DNA of 64,000 bases from Myrica gale (lineage: Eukaryota > Streptophyta > Magnoliopsida > Fagales > Myricaceae), in contig OZ005610.1 of NCBI GenBank assembly GCA_963930655.1, positions 18,288,001-18,352,000 of the forward strand, written 5' to 3'. The notes under the pieces were generated by a model. It worked only from the letters and a program-made list of their open reading frames with translations. It was not told where the DNA came from and did no database searches. Positions 34,388 to 48,128 of the stretch are shown piece by piece. The position numbers and the translations under genes are program-made. Every line of letters begins with the position of its first letter. Within the stretch, counting starts at the first letter, position 1.

Positions 34388-36003
34388 CATTCTCTATCTT
34401 CAGATAGATGGTAAACTAGGAGAGGCCTTGAATCCACATACGGAAGAACCACGTATCTTAAAATTCAAATTTTAGAAACACGGAATTCTTGATTCCAAAA
34501 TGGCATAAGTCGTGTAATGTACAATTTGTCATAATATTTCTGTTGATGGATCCAAGAGAGTATATATACTTGGCTGTCAAAAATTGGAAAAGGCATAGAT
34601 AGTATTATATATATATATTTATTTATTGCGTCTCTGCAGTACAGGAGTACTACTGCAATTTGGGTTGAGTTAATAGTTCTACCTATTGGCCGAGCCTATT
34701 GGGGAGCCGCTATGATTTGCTGGGTCTGTCTTAAAATTTGTGCATCTGTTATACATGCGTATCAGTGGATTTCCTTTTTAAAGTAGTTGGCGTCATTGAA
34801 TACTAGACAGCTCATAATTAATACTTCATCTTAGACTTGAAACCCTTTTAGATTTGTCCAACTTAATTGAATAGCAAAGGAGACATGACTAGCCAGCTAA
34901 GTTTCCATCTTTCACGACAGATATGGGAAAGCTTTTATATCAGTGCTCCATTATTTTGGGTTCAACCAACTACCTGCTCAAATGAATTATCAACTTCTTG
35001 ACTGTTTGTATATATATTGGTTGGGAAAAGTTCACATTTTACGTTTGAGGTAGTGACACTTTACATAACCTCCATCATACAATTTCGTCATATATTGAGG
35101 TTTTCATGTTTCGATTTTCGACGGTTAATTTGTACCCGTTAAATCGACTGTTAAAAAACAAAAATAAAAAAAAAATCTCAATGTCAAGTAATTGAAAAAT
35201 GGATGTACAAAGTGTTAGTACTCGTATATTTTTCTCATATTATTTTATATAACCGGAGAGATTTGAAAAATTGTGAAATTTTATTGAAGTCGGTAAAAAA
35301 ATAAAAATAAAGATAATTTAATTAAATTTGTTCTAACTTAATTGAATAGAAAAAGACAGATATGGGAAAGCTTTAATACGAGTGATCCATTATTTTGGGT
35401 TCAACCTATTGACATTGAATGAGTTGACAACCTATTGACTGTTTGTCTATTGTTTTAATATAACCGTGGTAAGGACTTGAAAATTTATGGAGTTTGAAAA
35501 TGTAAAGAGAGATAATTTGATTCAATTATTTTTATTTTTATTTTTATTTTGATGGAAAGATGAGACGATTAATGATGGGGAGAGTACAAGAATGCTGATA
35601 GAAAGCTACATATATATCTCTTAACCGAGTTCAACATTATTCTTCAACTCCATTCGTAAAACGACAATTTTTTTTTCTGGTAAAAACAGTGGCTCACGGT
35701 GGTATCATACCTCGCACACTTAAACTTGAATCACAGTATATGGTGTGGGATCCCAAGGCATTAGTGCGACACAAGGGGTCCAGGCCTTATATGCCTGAAG
35801 CTCGGACACCTACAATTAAGTACGTAGTATAAATCCCAACGGAGAAGGCGTTCCTTGCTTTTGAGTAGCAATGACATTGGTGTACAGGAAAAAATGAAAA
35901 GGTGTTGTTACTTGCTCCATTACTGAAGCTTGTTCTGATTTGTTCTTTTATTTGTTTTCGATCTTGGCTAGTTTCTTGAGAAAATTGTGGAGCATATTGA
36001 AAA
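34388..36003. other. Spacer with a diverged direct repeat
   Basis: No gene recognised. The segment 34855-35015 (TTAATTGAATAG ... GATATGGGAAAGCTTT ... CCATTATTTTGGGTTCAACC ... TTGACTGTTTGT) recurs directly at 35330-35455 with changes and a deletion. The rest is AT-rich and unassigned. Confidence 0.5.
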
Positions 36004-36604
36004 TGTAGTTCCACATTGCTAAAGTAATTTGGACAATTGAAATTAATGGGTTATAAATAAGCCCAATGTAACCATTTTGATTCATAAGTGAGAAAACCGA
36101 ATGTCCAGTTGGGCTTTTGAAAAGTGGATGTAGGTCAATGACCGATCCACTTAAAAATCTTGTCTAATTTATCAAAGTTTAAATTTTTATTTCTTACATG
36201 GTATCAAAGCAAGGTTTTCGGCATTAGTCTGGTTACCTTCTAGAACCTCCCGGCTTCAGACTGACAACCATCCGGCATAGCCCGGCAACCACCGGTAGAG
36301 CTCGGTAACCAACCGGTAGAGCCCGGCAACCACCGACAGAGCCCGACAACCATCCGGCAGAGCCTGGCCAACCTCCGACGACTTTCCGGTAATTTTATTT
36401 TCCTTGTTTTTGTATGTCCAAACTCAAAGTGAAAATGTGGACAATTGAAATTAATAAGTTATAAATAAGCTCAATGTATCCATTTTGATTCATAAGTGAG
36501 AAAATCGAATGTCCAGTTGGATTTTTCAAAAGTGAATGTAGGTCAATGACCGAACCACTTAAAAATTTTATCTTACTCATCAAAATTTTAATTTTTATTT
36601 CTCA
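36004..36604 (+). mobile_element. TRIM (terminal-repeat retrotransposon in miniature), fossil
   Basis: Two direct repeats, 36004-36198 (195 bp, start TGTAGTTCCACATTG, end TTCTTACA) and 36436-36604 (169 bp, end TTATTTCTCA), flank about 237 bp without coding sequence. The first repeat is followed at once by TGGTATCAAAGC, a primer-binding site for initiator methionine tRNA. The total of 601 bp with no genes fits a TRIM. The interior is a short series of CGGCAACCACCGGTAGAGC-like units. The LTRs differ at many sites and the second has a gap near its start, so it is old. Confidence 0.75.
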
Positions 36605-38480
36605 GAGGTCGTACTTGTACTTCTTTTTTTTCTTTCTTTGAGCAAAGTGAAAATCTATTGACCAATTATATCCCAATGAAATACAAAAGTTGTTGGTGGT
36701 ACGTACGTCCCAAACAAATTTCCTAGATCAGCCAGTCTACAGTGCCATTAAAGAAAAGACAATGGATCCACTACGGGCCAGGGGGTGAATCTGGTATCAC
36801 AATTAACTACGCTGACAATGACAAGGAAGTATATCTGTGCTCCACTATTCTTGCTCGCCCAACCGAAACATAAGTGTCATGCACTCTTCGGTTGTGTTTG
36901 TGTTAGAAATATTTTTGGTATTGAATTTTGTGTTAGTATTGAGTTTAGTGAAAAAATGAAGAGAGGTAATTTTTTATATTTTTGATGAGAGAGATTATAT
37001 TGTAATATTTTATTAGAAGAGAGAATATTTTGAGTAAAATTGTGTTAGCAAATGCAGTCTTCTCAAATTAAGAGAAAACAAAGCCACTGGAACGTACGGA
37101 CACCTTCGGTATTCCATAGTACTGCTGCTTTGCGACCACACTCGACAGATGCGCGCCGTTGATGGCTGAGTGCTGACAAACTCCATTCAAAAAGTCCTAG
37201 TTAGACGAGCACGGACCGGAACCGCCGATACCTAATTAACAAAAGCAAGTTAAAGTTCAATGTTCCGTCAGAGCTGAGCTCAAACGAACAGGAGAGTGGA
37301 GCAAGACACAGAAGTCGATGATGTGTGCACATCGGTGGGTGACGGAATTAAGTCGCCAGACAAGAAGAAAGGAATAAAAAAAAATCTGGCTCCTATGCAA
37401 TACTTTAGATGGTATAATAAGGAGAGAGAGACGCAGAATGTTAGTCCCACGGTAGGACCCGTATTCATGTGTCACTCTCTCTCCTATTGACAATGACAAT
37501 GCCTTAGATATTGTAGAGATTCTAGTTCAAAAAAAGAAGAGCCGGAAAGATCGGTGGGGAGATGTATGGTGTAGCTAGCTAGTAGCTTGTAGTGTGCTGT
37601 GTCTCTCTGGGAATTTTTATTGAGAGATATTGCATGAAAATACAGAGCATGTTCGGTTAAACAAAATCTTCAAGATTTTTTTGAATTCTCAGAATACAAA
37701 AAATTTTACAACCAAATATCATTTATAACACTACATAAAAATAACTAAAATACGCATACTAATAAAATTAATATCACCTAAAAATTCTCAAAAAAACTTC
37801 CTAATTGAATACCTCGTAGATGTTTTGAAATGCATCAAATATTAAAATTAGCTGTTAAAATAACCACTAAAAAAGAGGCTCTTTCTTGGCAGACTTTAAT
37901 GGGGCTGGGGGCCACAGTCCCCTCGCTGCCCTTGTCTTCGCCTCTGCGATCTTCATTTAATATGCTCCACATGCTGCTGCCCAAACACTTGTTAAAATTA
38001 CGGCCAGATGAGATAACAAAAAGAACAAAATAAGAAACTAATAAATACTAAAAAACTACTGAATAATTAATATATAAACAGAAATTTACTTCCATGTTCT
38101 TTGGTTGAAGGACCCTTCATAATGGCGGGCTTCTTGCCTTCAACCCCCTCACGTGTATAGCTAGTGTTCACCCTTCATGACTCATGGCTCATGGTGTGAT
38201 CGCCAGTCATTTATAGGGTGGCAGTTAGAAATATAGTCTTCAAAACTAGTTTTTTAGAATAATGCTCAGATAATTATTTAATTTTATTTATTTATTATCA
38301 TATATACGTATTTATTTTTTTATTTATTATTAGGTATTTTCTTGAGACATAAGATGTCACGTACAGATGTATTAATGCTGAGTAACATTGTGTAGCGTCC
38401 AGTGCCTATATTTACATCTAAGCTATCTTTATAGTAATATAATACTAACTAAGCGAGATTACGACACTTTTGTTTTCCCA
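36605..38480. other. Spacer, no gene supported
   Basis: A somewhat GC-richer stretch at 37080-37580 has a short ORF (37296-37490) without a recognisable domain; codon pattern and conservation cannot be judged here. 37640-37820 is AT-rich with a transposon-like look but no clear ends. Confidence 0.35.
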
Positions 38481-38489
38481 GGCGATCAA

Positions 38490-39260
38490 AATGACAAAAA
38501 TGTCCCTACTCGACTTAATGCGGAAATTTTGATTGAAAAGTTGTTTTAGCCCTAGAAAGATGTAGAAAGACTTTGAAAGTAAAGATATAATTATTTTGTT
38601 TATGGAAACTAATCTTTTAAAACATCTTTATCGCCGGCGTATTATCGAATTATAAATACTCGTTTAGAAATAATTAGGTTTGGAAATTAATCCTTAAAAT
38701 AGAGACAAAGTCATTGTCTAAATATCAACACGTTGAAAGAAATGGAAAGCAACTCATATATTTTGGAAATAAGTTTCAAATCTTATACAAAAGATTTTCA
38801 CTCATATATCTTATCTTGTGGGAAGTATTCAAAGAGCTTAAGGAGATTGGAGGCCAGTGTTACTAGTGTTGAAGAACCAGGGCATTCTTGAGGAGATTCA
38901 TAAGAAGAATCTCAAAAGATTGTTTATATTATTACTTCGAGGTAATCAGAGTCAAGCAACTAGATGTTGTCTATATCTGAATCACCGGTGTAAGGTTTAT
39001 GAATATTTTGGGATTATTAGCCCAGAGTGATTTTTCCTTTGATAAGGTTTTCGACTTCTTCATCAAATTTCTTGGTTTCGCATATGAATGATATTTTATG
39101 TGTTTCATATTTATTAATTGTTTGAATACATTCTAGATCTAGACAAGACTAATTTAGAACTTGTTTTAAATTCGTCTAATCATCCAAAAAGAAAGTATCA
39201 ACACTTATTCACCCCCTTAAGTGTTCTTTAGAGTCTAAACCTTATTTTTCAGTATGAACA
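38490..39260 (+). mobile_element. Possible LTR remnant (fossil)
   Basis: Non-coding sequence that ends CACCCCCTTAAGTGTTCTTTAG, resembling the tail of long Copia LTRs. No LTR partner, primer site or target duplication was found, so this is a weak call. Confidence 0.25.
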
Positions 39261-39889
39261 GTACAAAAGCTCATCAACACCTAGCAAATAATTCCAAAAG
39301 CTTTACAAAATACGCCTTAAATATAAGGCTACTTAAATTTATCCACGAAACAAAATAAACAAGGAAAATAAACATAGCTATGGGCGCTCATCTGCACCCG
39401 TAAGAACTACATTATATGGCATCACCGTGTTCAGTAGTGAAAGTGCTCTACGAGCGCTTCAAATGAGCACTTCAAACGTTATGGGTCAATTCGGCGGTTT
39501 GAGTAAGTAACTTTTAAAAATCATCGATTCTAGTCTCTCTAAAATTAAATTTAAATTGAAAATTATGTAAAATGATTAAAATATCTCTCTAAAATAAAAT
39601 AATTAAAAAAATAATTAAAAATAAAATAAATGATATTTTTTTAAAACAAAATATTTTTTAAATAAAACTATTGAAACTCTATTTCAATACTATATTTATT
39701 TCTTAAATTTTTATTATTTGTATTTATTTTTAAAAATTTCATCTTGGAGGGGCATTTCGACCTTTTTGCATGGTTTTCCCTCGAATTTAAGGGCTAACTT
39801 AGACTGAGCGCCAGAATTCACGATTTTCAATAGTTATGGGTCTCAAATCGTTGAATTGATACTTAGGCATACTGATTTGATTTTTGCTT

Positions 39890-41600
39890 ATACTTATGGG
39901 CTAACTATGACTTTACCCCAAAATTTTATCATGAGGCTGTCAAAAATTCTAAGTGGAGAGACGCAATGAAAGCTAAAATCATAGCTCTTGAAACTAATCA
40001 TATTTGGGTATTGATTATATTCCCCCCTAACAAGATAGCTATTGGATGTAAATTTGTCTACAAATGCAAATTTCGAGCTGGTGGTAGTCTTGAGAGAAAT
40101 TAAGCCTAGCTTATTGCAAAAGGTTACACGCAACAAGGTGTGGATTATTTTGACACATTTTCCCCGGTTGCAAAGTTAACCACAGTCCGATGTTTACTTG
40201 CTATAGTTGCCATTAATCGTTGGGATCTACATCAATTCAATGTTAATAATGCATTTTTGCATGGTGAGTTAGATGAGGAAGTATACATGAAGCTCCCTCT
40301 TGGTTTTTCTTTTTCTGGTGACACTCAGGTATGTAAGTTGCAAAAATCTCTGTATGGCCTAAAACAGGCAAGCAGATAGTGGTTTCAAAAATTCTCTACC
40401 AACTTATTGCAATATGGCATCCGGCAATCAAAGTCTGATCATTCTTTGTTTACGAAGTCAAATGAATATGATTTTATTGCTCTCCTGGTCTACGTGGATG
40501 ATATCATTCTCGCTAGTAACTTAACTACATCTATTACAGATCTTAAAGCTTGGTTGGACTCATGTTTTAAGCTTAAGGATCTAGGGCCTCTTAATTTTTT
40601 TCTTGGCCAGGAGGTGGCTCAATCTGCTTTTAGAATTTCACTTTGCCAACGAAAGTATACCATGGAAGTCCTTGCTGATGCTGCTTTTTAGCAACTAAAC
40701 CTGCCAAGGTTGCAATGGATTGCAATCAAAAATTAAATAATTCATGTGGAGATTCACTTGATTACACAAGTACTTATCCCAGATTACCGTAGATTCAAAA
40801 ATTAAATAATACAATCACGCAACCTGATATATGCTTTGTTGTTAATAATCTAAGCAGGATTTTGTCAAAACCTCGAAAGTCTCATAATGAAGAAGCTCTC
40901 AAAGTTCTTAGATATCTTAAGGGAAATCCTAGACAATGTGTATTTCTTTCCAGTTTGTCCTCTATTCAGCTCAAGGCCTTCTGCGACTCAGATTGGGCTA
41001 CTTACCCAGATACCATACGTTCTGTTACTAGTTTTGTTTTGTTCCTCGGTGACTCTTTGATATCTTGGAAGTCAAAGAAACAAGTGATAGTAAGCCGCTC
41101 ATCTGTTGAAGCCGAGTGCAGATCTATGATAGCAGTGTGTTGTGAACTGAATTGGCTTACTACTCTATTTGCTGATTTTCATGTTGACCATTATGAGCCG
41201 ACATTACTATTTTGTGAGAGTAAAGATGCATTACACATTGCCGCAAATCATATTTTTCATGAGAGAACCAAGCACATTGTCATTGATTATCAATTTGGTT
41301 CGTGATATGGTGCAGCACAAGACAATTAAAACTCTTCATGTTACTATTGACTACGAGTTAGCAGACTTACTCACTAAGCCTCTATCTTTTGATAAGTTTT
41401 CAATTTTAGTTGTCAAGCTTGGACTACTTGATATACACCGTCCAGCTTGAGAGGTGCCATTACAGTAGCTGAAGTTAGTCATGCGTTATATGTTAGTTCA
41501 TCAATATGTTAGTTAGTTTTTGATTCGTTATAGCTGATACTCAGCTGTGTATATAAACCATTGCTTCGTTCAAAAATATACACTTACATTATTACAATCC
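39890..41600 (+). mobile_element. Copia element, 3' half: RT, RNase H and start of 3' LTR (fossil)
   Basis: 39950-40690 carries a Copia reverse transcriptase region, recognisable from the [34 protein letters not shown] and YVDDI motifs. 40862-41305 carries RNase H (KAFCDSDWA, SRSSVEAE), and 41320-41450 its tail ending in a DLLTKPL motif. A purine-rich stretch near 41448 is followed by an LTR-like region with a TATATAAACC box. The 5' half (gag, protease, integrase) is absent and the coding part is interrupted several times. It resembles the Ale/Retrofit type in layout. Confidence 0.85.
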
Positions 41601-43770
41601 AAATTGTGAAAAACATTTTTGAGACCCTGAAGGCCTAAGTGTGTACATTATATATATTGTTCGTAATTTGGAAGTGACATGTATTATCACGGTTTAGGAA
41701 AAAAAAACAGGAACATGTATGACCACGAAATCTCATGTTATCGTAGATATTGGAAAAGTAACTGTAGTATGAGAATGCAAGGTAATTTACTGTATTGTTG
41801 AGAGTGAGAGAGAGATTAAGAGAGAAATAACTTTTTGAGTAAAACGCAAAGCCAGTACTGATCCCGTGGGTACGTAATGAATTTATTACTATTGGGATGT
41901 CAACCCCCACAGTGCTTGCCAGAACAACGATAATATCCAAACCTACAGAAGCGACTTAAAGTGGGGATGCTCTGCCTCCTTGAAACGAAAACGAAAAGAC
42001 GTACAAGGCCATTGGTGATCCTTGTACTTCTCTAAATCTTATTATAACAAATACTTTCGAGTCTACATTCGCGTTGATTAACTGGCGCTCAGTGTCAATT
42101 ATTCAACAAAATTATTGCCGAAAGGAAGTTGAAGCGCTGCATTAATTAATTTATAGACTTCACGATGATTTGGCCGATTAGGGTTTGTACATAACACGTG
42201 AAGTACTCTTAACCCAATGGTGCATGCTGAGTAATAAAGCTGGTTGAATAAAACAATTTTGCCAATTAGGGTTGGGTTGTCAAGCTAAAAAGTCGCATTA
42301 CATGCATCACATATGTCGCTGATACAGTGTGCACCTTCATGAACTGCTATATTTTCTGCCCAATGGAAGCCTGAACATTTAACTATGAAGACTGCTCTGA
42401 TCATCATTTGATGACAATAATCATTGGCACCGAAAAATAACAAAAAAATATTGTTCTTGGATGAGTATTTCTTGCAATTTACTGTTCGTATTGCACGGTG
42501 CAATTTGGAAAGAGATAGACTTAAATATGAGGACTCTACACCATTTAATGTTGTTTATGTAAAAATTTCGGGTAGTATGGGCCCTACCATAGAGTTTACT
42601 GTCTGTTGTGTCTATATCTCTCCAAATTACACCGTGCAATTCGAGCTAAAAATTGCAGAGGATCCTTATCCATTATTCTTAATCCGATTTGAGTTGAGAT
42701 GGTGGAAGTAACTAAGTCAAGTCCATTGGACGTAACTAATATTACTTGTCACACGGCGCCTCTAATTAACTGTTTTTTAATTAATCTCTTTCGTCGAGAA
42801 TTTGTCATTTAATAGGGTGTGCCTCCTAGCTATATATTACAGAAAAGTCATGTCTGTTTTGGTACTAATTAGCTCGATTTATCAGAGGGTTCAATTATGA
42901 GTTCATTAATATTGCAAGTGAATTAGATAGTATGTCGATTAGGACGTAGCGCAATAGCAATAAATGGCATTAGCTGCATTTACAGTCTCGATCAATAATC
43001 ATGTTTAGGCATGTGTACTGTACATGGAAACCACTCTATTCAACTGACAAAATCACAATATATATACGACCTCAGTACCTCCCAAGCTGGTTATTGTTGT
43101 TTGGCTCTCAACATTAATTCACCTTACCCAAACATCACCTTATTTGATGGTAAAAATGTTTACCTACACTTTCGAAATATATATATAGATGATCAAGAAT
43201 GAAAAGAAAAGTACGAGCTAGGTGTAATGAGATCGGCGTTACATATATATATATATACAAGGGAAAATGAAGAAGGACAAACGAGGAATTAGAAAAATAG
43301 GATTGACGAGTAATGTACGTACGTACGTACGTAGCTTTTCAGTACTCGACTAACAGTAAAATTTACCTATCCTCCCTGTATGAATTGATTACTATGGATA
43401 TATTCGACCTATATATTTTTGTCTCTTTAGTAGCTATGACTGCACAACAGTACTATCACCCGTTTGCCGACATACGCAGTGATAGATGCCAACTAGTGAA
43501 AAGTCTGAACCGAGCGGCGTTCCCAAGCCCAGGCCTAAACCCTAGACTACGATCCATATATATCCATCGACATGGAAAATTCAAAGACAAGTTGCTAAGC
43601 ACGACTAAGGTCCTGTTGGATTAAATATAGTTTAAACAGTGGTAGAAAAATTTCCCATCCAGACCATTGGACCTACTCTTACTTGCCTTGTGGTGGTCCT
43701 AGCTCCTAGCTCTAGCTATCCAAAGGTGGTAGAGCAAGCAATTTAATGTGCTATGAATAGCTAAAGAGAG
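41601..43770. other. Upstream region of the GDSL gene, nothing else supported
   Basis: No other gene recognised. Microsatellites: (TA)n near 43244-43256 and an ACGT repeat at 43315-43331. ORFs here (for example 42424-42711 and 43313-43624) have no recognisable domain. Confidence 0.4.
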
Positions 43771-43779
43771 CAGGGCCCT

Positions 43780-43791
43780 TATATATATAAA
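43780..43791 (+). promoter_or_regulatory. TATA box of the GDSL gene
   Basis: TATATATATAA lies about 85-90 bp before the ATG at 43873. It is framed by an inverted repeat, GCAGGGCCCTT / AAGCCCTGC, so the box sits in a short near-palindrome. Confidence 0.7.
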
Positions 43792-43872
43792 GCCCTGCAG
43801 TGTTGATTCATATTCACATAAGTGTGTTCAAATTTCAGCTAGCTGTCTTGGAGTTGCCTAACAAACATCTCT

Positions 43873-44883
43873 ATGGACAACTCCTTGGTTTTTCTTTCTT
43901 GGCTATTTGTCGGCCTGGTCACGACATGGAGTAGTATGTCTTCTCAAGCTGAGGCTCGAGCTTTCTTTGTTTTCGGAGACTCACTTGTCGACAATGGCAA
44001 CAATGACTATCTAGTCACCACTGCCCGTGCCGACTCCTACCCTTACGGCATCGACTATCCTACTCACAGAGCCACCGGCCGCTTCTCTAATGGCCTTAAC
44101 ATCCCTGACCTTATCAGTACGTAACAGGGCTTTATTTTCTTCGTTGTCGTTTATGATCCCTCACAATTAATTATCAGTAGCTAAAAGCTGTTATCCGATA
44201 TGTCTTGCCAGGTGAACAAATCGGCTCCGAGCCCACGCTGCCATACTTGAGCCCGCAGCTCAATGGACAAAGACTACTCGTCGGTGCCAACTTTGCTTCT
44301 GCTGGAATCGGAATACTCAATGATACAGGAGTTCAATTTGTGAGTTCCAAAACAGAATTTCTTCTTCAAAGTAGACTGCTACATGATATATGAACTATAT
44401 ATGTCAAGATTAATGTTATCGCTATATATAAATATCTTCATTTGATTTGCAGCTGAACATTATCCGAATTGCCCAACAATTAGCGTACTTTGGACAGTAC
44501 CAACAACGTGTGAGCGCACTCATCGGCCCCGACCAGACTGAGCGGCTTGTAAATGAAGCGCTCGTCCTCATTACACTTGGAGGCAACGATTTCGTGAATA
44601 ACTACTACTTAGTGCCCTTCTCTGCAAGATCTCGCCAATTTGCTCTCCCCAACTACGTTGTCTATCTGATTTCGGAGTATCGGAAGATTCTAGTCGTGAG
44701 TTCGTACTACCCTTGCTGCATGTATAAGTAACTAATTCAATATATGTTTTGAAGATTAATTATCCAGTATTATTAGTTATGCATCATTCGTAATTTGCTA
44801 TATAAAACAAAAAACTCTAAAGTTAAAAATAAATTTGAATAATTAATCTACATTCAAAATAGCCACGTACATTTATGATTATA

Positions 44884-44934
<51 letters not shown>

Positions 44935-47157
44935 TTACTTGGTGAATATTATAGTTATTTTCATGCTATACTCGTAGAAACCATTTAATTCTGTGGTCGC
45001 TATCTTTAATGATATTTATTGTAGGTGGTTATAATAATTAACCCTTGTCACATACAAGTCTTATACTTTTTGCTAGGTGGCCACTAATTAATAATGCCCT
45101 TGTCACGCACACTTACTCTTATAGTAGTAGAGACCAAAACGTAGGGTTTTTTAGCAACCGAATTGTACCCGTTGTAAATTCTAGCAATTTCGTTCTTTTG
45201 TTCTTGCTAAAGATTTCTCCACGTCTTATTAGAGACAAAACCCAGAACACTTTTTCTTATCCCAAATTGTGGGTAATAGGTATTAACAATAAAATTTAAG
45301 GGTTTTCGATCGACTAGCTAGCTAGGATTTGTTCCCTTGTTAAAAGTGATCTATTTCTGTTGAGTAGTAAAACCATAAGTAATATTCCAACACCAATATA
45401 GATTTGCCTAAACAGTCACTTACTTTGAAAGCTTTCAGAGACGGCCTTATAATGACAAGATCGGTTCCATTAATAAATATATGAAAGTTGAACTTAACTT
45501 ATCGCCTTCGTATGTTTATTAATTTAACACCACAAGTAGTGTATGAGAGAATTATATTGGTCACAAGAAAGTAGGAAGAAAATAATGGTGAAGTGGGGAC
45601 ATATGTATGCATCGAATTTATGATATCGACATTCTGGTTGGTCAGGCCAACAAGAAGTCTGGTGGTTTTTTTTTCATTCTCATTAATGCTTTTAGGGAAC
45701 TACGTTTGGGATTCTAGGGGTTGTTTGTTTGTCAAAATTTTGGAGAATATTCCCGAAATTTTGAGAATCTTTGTTTTATTGAGATTTATTGGGGTTTGTG
45801 AAAAGTAGAGTGTAAGTATAAAAGTTAAAAATTTTGGAGTTTGTTTGACAAATATTGGGGAAACAAATATGTCACATGTGCTTATTATTAAAGCCTTTAA
45901 TAAGATCCAAAAGGTTTAGTCCCCTCTCTCTAACGAAAGGACTTCTTTACCCCCTGCTTATATCAAGAATAACATTTGCTCTGTCCCGTTCTTCCAACAT
46001 ATACAAATTTTTTGGATTCTAACAACTTGTTAAATGACTAATATTGGATCTAATTAAGTATGAGAGTATTAATGCAGAGGCTATATGAGTTGGGAGCGCG
46101 GAGGGTTTTGGTGACGGGTACTGGACCACTGGGTTGTGTTCCGGCAGAGTTGGCCATGCATAGCAGAAATGGTGAGTGCGCGGCTGAGCTGCAACAAGCT
46201 GCAGGCTTGTTCAACCCACAGCTCGTTCAACTGCTCAATCAACTTAATACCGAGATTGGTTCAGACGTTTTCGTTACAGCAAATGCCTTCGACATGCACA
46301 TGGATTTTATTAGCGATCCTCAAGCGTACGGTATGTCAGCGGCCTCCATTAGTTATTCTTCTGCAGTTCCTCTCAGCAATGTTAATTATTATAAGGTGAA
46401 GCTAGCTAGCTATTACCAAAAAATCAAATCTCGACAGTAATAAATGATATATAACACGCTTCACCTTAATCAGGAAGATTTTCTTCCCGAGAAAGTTTGG
46501 ATCACATAGTATTTTTCTGAAGTCAATTAAGTTCTACTGAATGCCAATTGAAGAAAGAATGGTAGATGCAACGAACTGTGCTGTTTGGTCAGGAGACAGA
46601 ACAGCAAAGATATTGAAGACAGGCTTTCTTGGGATCAGTGGAAGTAAATGTCACGTTAAAATAAGGTGGCTCAAAGATAAGGCTCCGTTCATCACCAGGA
46701 AAATTCATTGTAATTGAACTCGAGCAAAAGCTATAAAAGAAATTATGTAAGCCAAGTTTGCTTTTGGCTTCTCTTCTATATATATATATATAAACCCACG
46801 TAAGGAACTTCGGGGAAATAATCTCAATCCAATGAACCCTGAAATAGTAGAGTTTTGAGATGTTGAGAGCTGATCCTAAGCTAAAGAGAGTAATTACATG
46901 CAGCTTTTAATGATTTTGCAGGATTTGTCACATCGAAGGTAGCATGCTGCGGACAAGGACCATACAACGGGATTGGACTATGCACTCCAGCGTCCAACCT
47001 GTGCCCAAACAGAGATTTGTACGCGTTTTGGGATCCATTCCATCCATCTGAAAAGGCAAACAGACTGATCGTACAAACATTCATGACTGGATCTACGAAG
47101 TACATGAACCCATTGAATCTCAGTACCATTTTGGCCTTGGACTCTAGGAGTACCTGA
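43873..47157 (+). CDS. GDSL esterase/lipase (LTL1 / cutin synthase-like clade), five exons
   Basis: Join 43873-44116, 44212-44339, 44453-44695, 46078-46330, 46922-47157: 1104 bp, 367 aa, all introns GT-AG and phases consistent. Residues 1 to about 27 are a signal peptide. Block [14 protein letters not shown] (Ser37), the [10 protein letters not shown] block with the oxyanion Gly, block [13 protein letters not shown] (Asn169) and block [12 protein letters not shown] (Asp327, His330) are all present, so the SGNH catalytic set is complete. The SYPYGID(Y/F)PTHR.TGRFSNG and LPYLSPQL sequences are those of the LTL1/At5g33370 clade, whose members act as extracellular cutin synthases (polymerising 2-monoacylglycerol hydroxy fatty esters) or stress-linked lipases. 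Which member this is cannot be settled by eye. Intron 3 is long (about 1.4 kb) with a (CT)n(TA)n run. No defect seen. Confidence 0.93.
44886..44935 (+). repeat. (CT)n(TA)n compound microsatellite in GDSL intron 3
   Basis: About 27 bases of CT repeats run directly into about 20 bases of TA repeats. It is intronic, so length changes would not touch the protein. Confidence 0.95.
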
Positions 47158-47159
47158 TA

Positions 47160-48128
47160 ATCTTTTGCTCTTTACAAGAAGTAATCTATTGTTCTTATAT
47201 AAAAGTTTTAAGTGGTTATTGTTTTGCTTCTAGCCGTGGAAGTTTTAGAGTAGTCCGATGTTTCAGATTTATAGCATTGGCCAATAAATAAATGTCAGTG
47301 CTAGTACTGTTTTGCCCTATATTTGCTTATTGCTCCGAAAATTAATCATATATAAATTAATAAACTCCGTTTTATTTGATTTTAATTTTGTAACATTTGG
47401 TCATGGAATCATCACGAGGAGTCTCCTTGTAGGCCTATCTTTGTATATATATAGTATTTTATTTATTACGTTGACAAAAAAAAGAGAAATATTAAGTGAA
47501 ATCACCTTCGATACCTCCTAATTACCATCTTTTGTATGGTGCATTTGCCTTTTTTTTGTTTATGTTGTCAACAAGATTCTAGTAAATAATAGACATTGTG
47601 ATAATTTGTTTATGTTAGGTCAATATATATAATTATTTGTGACTTCTTTTTCTAGGCCTAATATCTTGTGACATGCAAATGCAGACATAGGGCAATACTC
47701 AAAAGCTCTATTGTCACAATCTTAAATATCTCAATGTTATAGGAACATAGTTAGTGATTGAGAACCATAATTAAATTGACTCTCTTTTTAATCATATAAT
47801 AGCTCATTTATTAATATTCAAAGACATTCAGACCTCGTTTACATGCTCTAAAGGACAAGTCAACCCTTCGTAAAAGGCTATGGGCTAGCAAACAGGGGAC
47901 CAAAATGCCATATAGATAACACATAAAGGACAGATAACTCACAAAGATCAGTAGTAATCTTAGACAACCAACGGACCATAGACTATACATAACGTATGCT
48001 AGTCAAGTGAATTAGAAACATAATGATAGAACCGTAATCTTTTAGTTTGAGATGGTTTAATATTTGAAAACTCCAGGTAATCTAAATGCTAGTTTGAATG
48101 GCGTGCTTAGATGTAGAAACATAATGCT
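47160..48128. other. Downstream flank of the GDSL gene
   Basis: AT-rich, no gene recognised. The first 150-200 bases are likely 3' UTR. Confidence 0.4.

Noticed and set aside
37296-37490. 64-aa ORF in a GC-richer island
   Set aside because: No recognisable domain, no splice or promoter context that could be defended by eye.
45715-45870. MITE in GDSL intron 3
   Set aside because: The similar words at both ends are in direct, not inverted, orientation, and no target duplication was found.
46881-47129. Minus-strand ORF over the last GDSL exon
   Set aside because: Shadow of GDSL exon 5.
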